From: Helicobacter anatolicus
GTDB lineage: Bacteria; Campylobacterota; Campylobacteria; Campylobacterales; Helicobacteraceae
Direction: 5' to 3'
Assembly (NCBI RefSeq): GCF_021300615.1
Contig: NZ_JAJTMY010000004.1
Location: forward strand, 114,753 to 178,752
DNA length: 64,000 nt
Shown: one piece after another, positions 61,931 through 64,000 of the stretch
Numbering within the stretch: the first letter of the stretch is position 1
How the letters are laid out: each line of letters opens with the position of its first letter
Translations under genes and position numbers: made by a program
Notes under the pieces: model-generated
What the model saw: only the letters and a program-made list of their open reading frames with translations
Told to the model about the DNA's origin: nothing
Database searches by the model: none

Positions 61931-63281
61931 CTTTTTGAAACACTATCCAAAACAATATCACCCTAATATATGTTTCCATGAAAATAATCATATAAAGCCA
62001 TATATATGAAAATCCTGCATGTACTACATAAGCCATTGGTAAAATTCTAAAAATCCAAATACTTAGCGTATTTACACTTAGAGTGATTTTTGTCACACCA
62101 GCTCCACGCAAAGCACCATCAAAAACAAATGCACAAATCATTGGTACTTGAGATAAACCCACAGCAATCAAATAATATACAGAGCTATCTAAAACCACAC
62201 TATCACAAGAAAAAATTGAAGATAATTCTCTTGAAAAGCATGCCAAAAAAATTCCAAAAACCCCCAGTACTATACTCGAAAACCATAAAATAGTTCTCAT
62301 GTAAAGTGCTGCAACTTTTATTTTCCTAGCTCCCAAATTCTGCCCCATCAAGACCATGGCAGCAACCATAAAACCAAAACCAGGCATAAAAGAAAAAGCT
62401 TCTATACGCGTCCCTATTTGCGAACCTGTTAAAACCAAATCCCCATATTGTGCAATAAATTTTGTTGTAAGTATTAAAGAAAACAGTGTTAAAAATCGCT
62501 CAATCCCTGCAGGTATCCCTATACTAAGTGCCTTAAATCCATATTTTTTATCAAAATAAAAATTTTTTAAAAAATCTGTCTTGTAATGCAAAATAACTAT
62601 AAATACTACCACTTCTAAATATGCAACAAACAAATTTGCCATCGCTGCACCAACAATTCCTCTTCCCTCAAAAAAATCTCCCAATCCAAAAATACAAATA
62701 TAATAAAGCAACAAACCAAAAAGTGTGCTAAAAATACGGACAAAAAGTGGTAAAATTGTATTGCCGATCCCTGCCAATGAGGAAATAAAAATATTTTTTA
62801 ATGTAATTGCTGGTAATGTAAAAATAGCTAGATTAATAAATTTTTTTGCAATTTGTAAACTTTCATCTCCTATACCAATCCAATAAAAAAAAGTTTCCGT
62901 AAAGAAAAACGCAAAAACCACTATCGGAATTGCAACAAAAGATCCAAAAATACATACGCTAATAAAAACCCCTTGTACTTTATCTTTTTCTCTAGCACCA
63001 AAATACCTCGAAATTTGTGCATTTGTTCCTATATAAAAAATTGCATGAATAGCAAAAAAAATCATCAAATAATTTAAAGATACGCCTATTGCCAAAACAT
63101 ACAAATCACCAAAAAATTTCATAAAATATAACAAAATTGCTATATTAAAAATATCTAAAAAAGAATTAATTCCCGAAGGAAGCGCTAAAGAAATAATTTT
63201 TTTTAATCGGGATTTTAATGCGCTATTTTTTTTATATTTCAGCCATAAACTCCATTGAAATCTTTTACCAATACAATTCAT
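61896..63281 (-). CDS. MATE-family multidrug / small-molecule efflux transporter
   Basis: A 461-residue inner membrane protein with about 12 helices in two similar halves (SLALPSGINSFLDIFNIAIL; ALSIGIPAGIERFLTLFSLI). The halves include LAGIGNTILPLFVRI and GALRGAGVTKITL, repeats typical of MatE domains. It exports cationic compounds against Na+ or H+. AAGGGAAG precedes the ATG. The 3' end runs 35 bp into the tape-measure frame, so the last few residues could be altered by the junction. Confidence 0.88.
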   Translation of the reverse strand: MNCIGKRFQWSLWLKYKKNSALKSRLKKIISLALPSGINSFLDIFNIAILLYFMKFFGDLYVLAIGVSLNYLMIFFAIHAIFYIGTNAQISRYFGAREKDKVQGVFISVCIFGSFVAIPIVVFAFFFTETFFYWIGIGDESLQIAKKFINLAIFTLPAITLKNIFISSLAGIGNTILPLFVRIFSTLFGLLLYYICIFGLGDFFEGRGIVGAAMANLFVAYLEVVVFIVILHYKTDFLKNFYFDKKYGFKALSIGIPAGIERFLTLFSLILTTKFIAQYGDLVLTGSQIGTRIEAFSFMPGFGFMVAAMVLMGQNLGARKIKVAALYMRTILWFSSIVLGVFGIFLACFSRELSSIFSCDSVVLDSSVYYLIAVGLSQVPMICAFVFDGALRGAGVTKITLSVNTLSIWIFRILPMAYVVHAGFSYIWLYMIIFMETYIRVILFWIVFQKGVWKNAGSEVC

Positions 63282-63346
63282 TTCTTCCCTTCACATTTAC
63301 TATAATAACATTTAAATTTATTGAGCATTCTATAACAAAAAATAAA

Positions 63347-63904
63347 TCAAAGTTTATTTTGGGCAATGAAAGAAATAATCTTTGCCCTCTCACCCCTATC
63401 TCTAATAATCCATTTTTCCTCATTTAAGATAATATCAAACCCCTGAAATACTTCCTGCAATTCTCCTTGCTCTAAAATTTTTTTTGCTTCTATATTTCCC
63501 TTATATTCTTCATCATCTATAAAAGTTTCAATAAATACAAATCCATCATCTTTTAAAAGATCTGGTATTATTCTTAAAATTTTTCTATCTAAAAAATAAA
63601 AATTTATTACCACATCATAGAGTTGTTTTATATTTTCTTTTAAATCATAAATATCCAAATCCAAACAATATGTATTTATATTAGGATTCACTATTGATTT
63701 TAGTGCTTCATCTGAAATATCAACACCATCACATACAAATCCCCTATCTGCTAAAAAATTTATATTTCTACCATTTCCACAGGCAATATCTAATGCTATT
63801 CCTCCTGATAAAAGATGTTGAAATTTCACCAAAATATCGCTAGGATTTTTAGGCATCTTATTACTCTTATATCGTGTGTTCCATTTTATTTTATCTTCCA
63901 ACAT
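63347..63904 (-). CDS. Class I SAM-dependent methyltransferase (TehB-like)
   Basis: A 185-residue protein with motif I ALDIACGNGRNINFLADRG near residue 36, then CDGVDISDEAL and LDLDIYDL. It resembles the TehB/thiopurine methyltransferase group that alkylate tellurite or small thiols. The substrate is unknown. ATG 63904 is used because GGAGG lies six bases upstream; a TTG twelve bases earlier overlaps this site. It is 66 bp upstream of, and in the same direction as, the MATE gene, so the two may form a detoxification pair. Confidence 0.8.
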   Translation of the reverse strand: MLEDKIKWNTRYKSNKMPKNPSDILVKFQHLLSGGIALDIACGNGRNINFLADRGFVCDGVDISDEALKSIVNPNINTYCLDLDIYDLKENIKQLYDVVINFYFLDRKILRIIPDLLKDDGFVFIETFIDDEEYKGNIEAKKILEQGELQEVFQGFDIILNEEKWIIRDRGERAKIISFIAQNKL

Positions 63905-64000
63905 CAAAACCTCCAAACTTGTTCAAATATTCAATTATTCCAAATTTTATTTTATTTTGCAATATTTCAAATCAAAGAGAATATAACAACAAATTGGTTT

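Noticed and set aside
1..64000. tRNA, rRNA, tmRNA, CRISPR array, insertion sequence
   Set aside because: I looked through all gaps longer than about 80 bp and saw no cloverleaf, regularly spaced repeat or transposase. A covariance-model scan would be needed to exclude small RNAs.
1..64000. Frequent AGAATCT / AGATTCT words across the window
   Set aside because: They mostly fall on Glu-Ser, Asp-Ser and Leu-Asp-Ser codons in AT-rich genes and have no fixed position relative to genes, so codon use explains them well enough.

Overview
The window is AT-rich DNA (by eye roughly 30-35 % G+C, not computed) from an epsilonproteobacterium, almost certainly a Helicobacter. The evidence is the protein set together with gene neighbourhoods that I recall from H. 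pylori: serS-pflB-uvrD-flgA-ubiX-coaD-tmk-comF (like HP1480 to HP1473), holA-rnr-aroE-csd5 (HP1247-1250), hemC-proS-hemA-polyprenyl synthase-DUF2018-napA (HP0237-0243), surA-like/lapB-like/rnhA/rnc/aroC (HP0659-0663) and rsmE-hypothetical-hemH-thioredoxin-ccsBA (HP0374-0378). Genes I do not recall from H. pylori (purM, hisD, hisIE, modABC and a Mu-type tape-measure fragment) point to a non-pylori Helicobacter. The species cannot be named from the window. The nearest-neighbour locus numbers are from memory, not from a search.

Layout. 1-10.1 kb: one long minus-strand operon from serS down to the peptidoglycan hydrolase csd3 and a NUDIX gene cut by the window edge. It includes two flagellar genes (pflB, flgA). 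10.2-11.8 kb: glyQ and an Hcp-type Sel1-repeat protein on the plus strand. 12.1-27.6 kb: minus-strand housekeeping block: rpsF-ssb-rpsR, holA, rnr, aroE, csd5-like, purM, an alcohol dehydrogenase, haem genes hemC/hemA with proS, a polyprenyl synthase, the knotted DUF2018 protein, hisD and the Dps-type napA. 27.8-33.3 kb: plus-strand envelope and RNA genes ending in a DUF3943 protein and an outer-membrane barrel. 33.4-35.3 kb: fldA, a DedA protein and another barrel on the minus strand. 35.4-42.4 kb: thrC, modABC, then a flagellar lipoprotein (FlgP-like), a second lipoprotein, coaBC and an unknown gene. 42.4-50.8 kb: an oxidoreductase, trmL, ccdA with a small secreted partner, and the deaD-ilvE-SPFH-hisIE-DUF2393 operon facing rsmE. 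50.9-56.6 kb: a haem / cytochrome c operon (hemH, thioredoxin lipoprotein, ccsBA, AsmA-like). 56.6-60.6 kb: ald plus an NSS-family transporter, and a dihaem cytochrome c peroxidase. 60.6-64 kb: an accessory patch with an unknown membrane protein and a fragment of a phage tape-measure gene abutting a MATE transporter, then a methyltransferase.

How it fits together: the window joins cell-shape genes (csd3, csd5-like), flagellar genes (flgA, pflB, flgP-like) and haem / cytochrome c maturation genes (hemC, hemA, hemH, ccsBA, ccdA, ccp). No tRNA, rRNA, CRISPR array or intact insertion sequence was recognised. Most of the window is conserved core genome and I found no clear new multi-gene system. 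The most interesting signals are small-scale: an intrinsic terminator lying inside the signal-peptide codons of a lipoprotein gene, a sigma-54 type promoter in front of the FlgP-like gene, a probable ATT start codon for hemH, a leader of about 220 nt on the RNA helicase gene, a perfect 16-bp inverted repeat between two divergent genes, a two-cysteine mini-protein coupled to ccdA, and the phage-derived patch at 60.8-61.9 kb.
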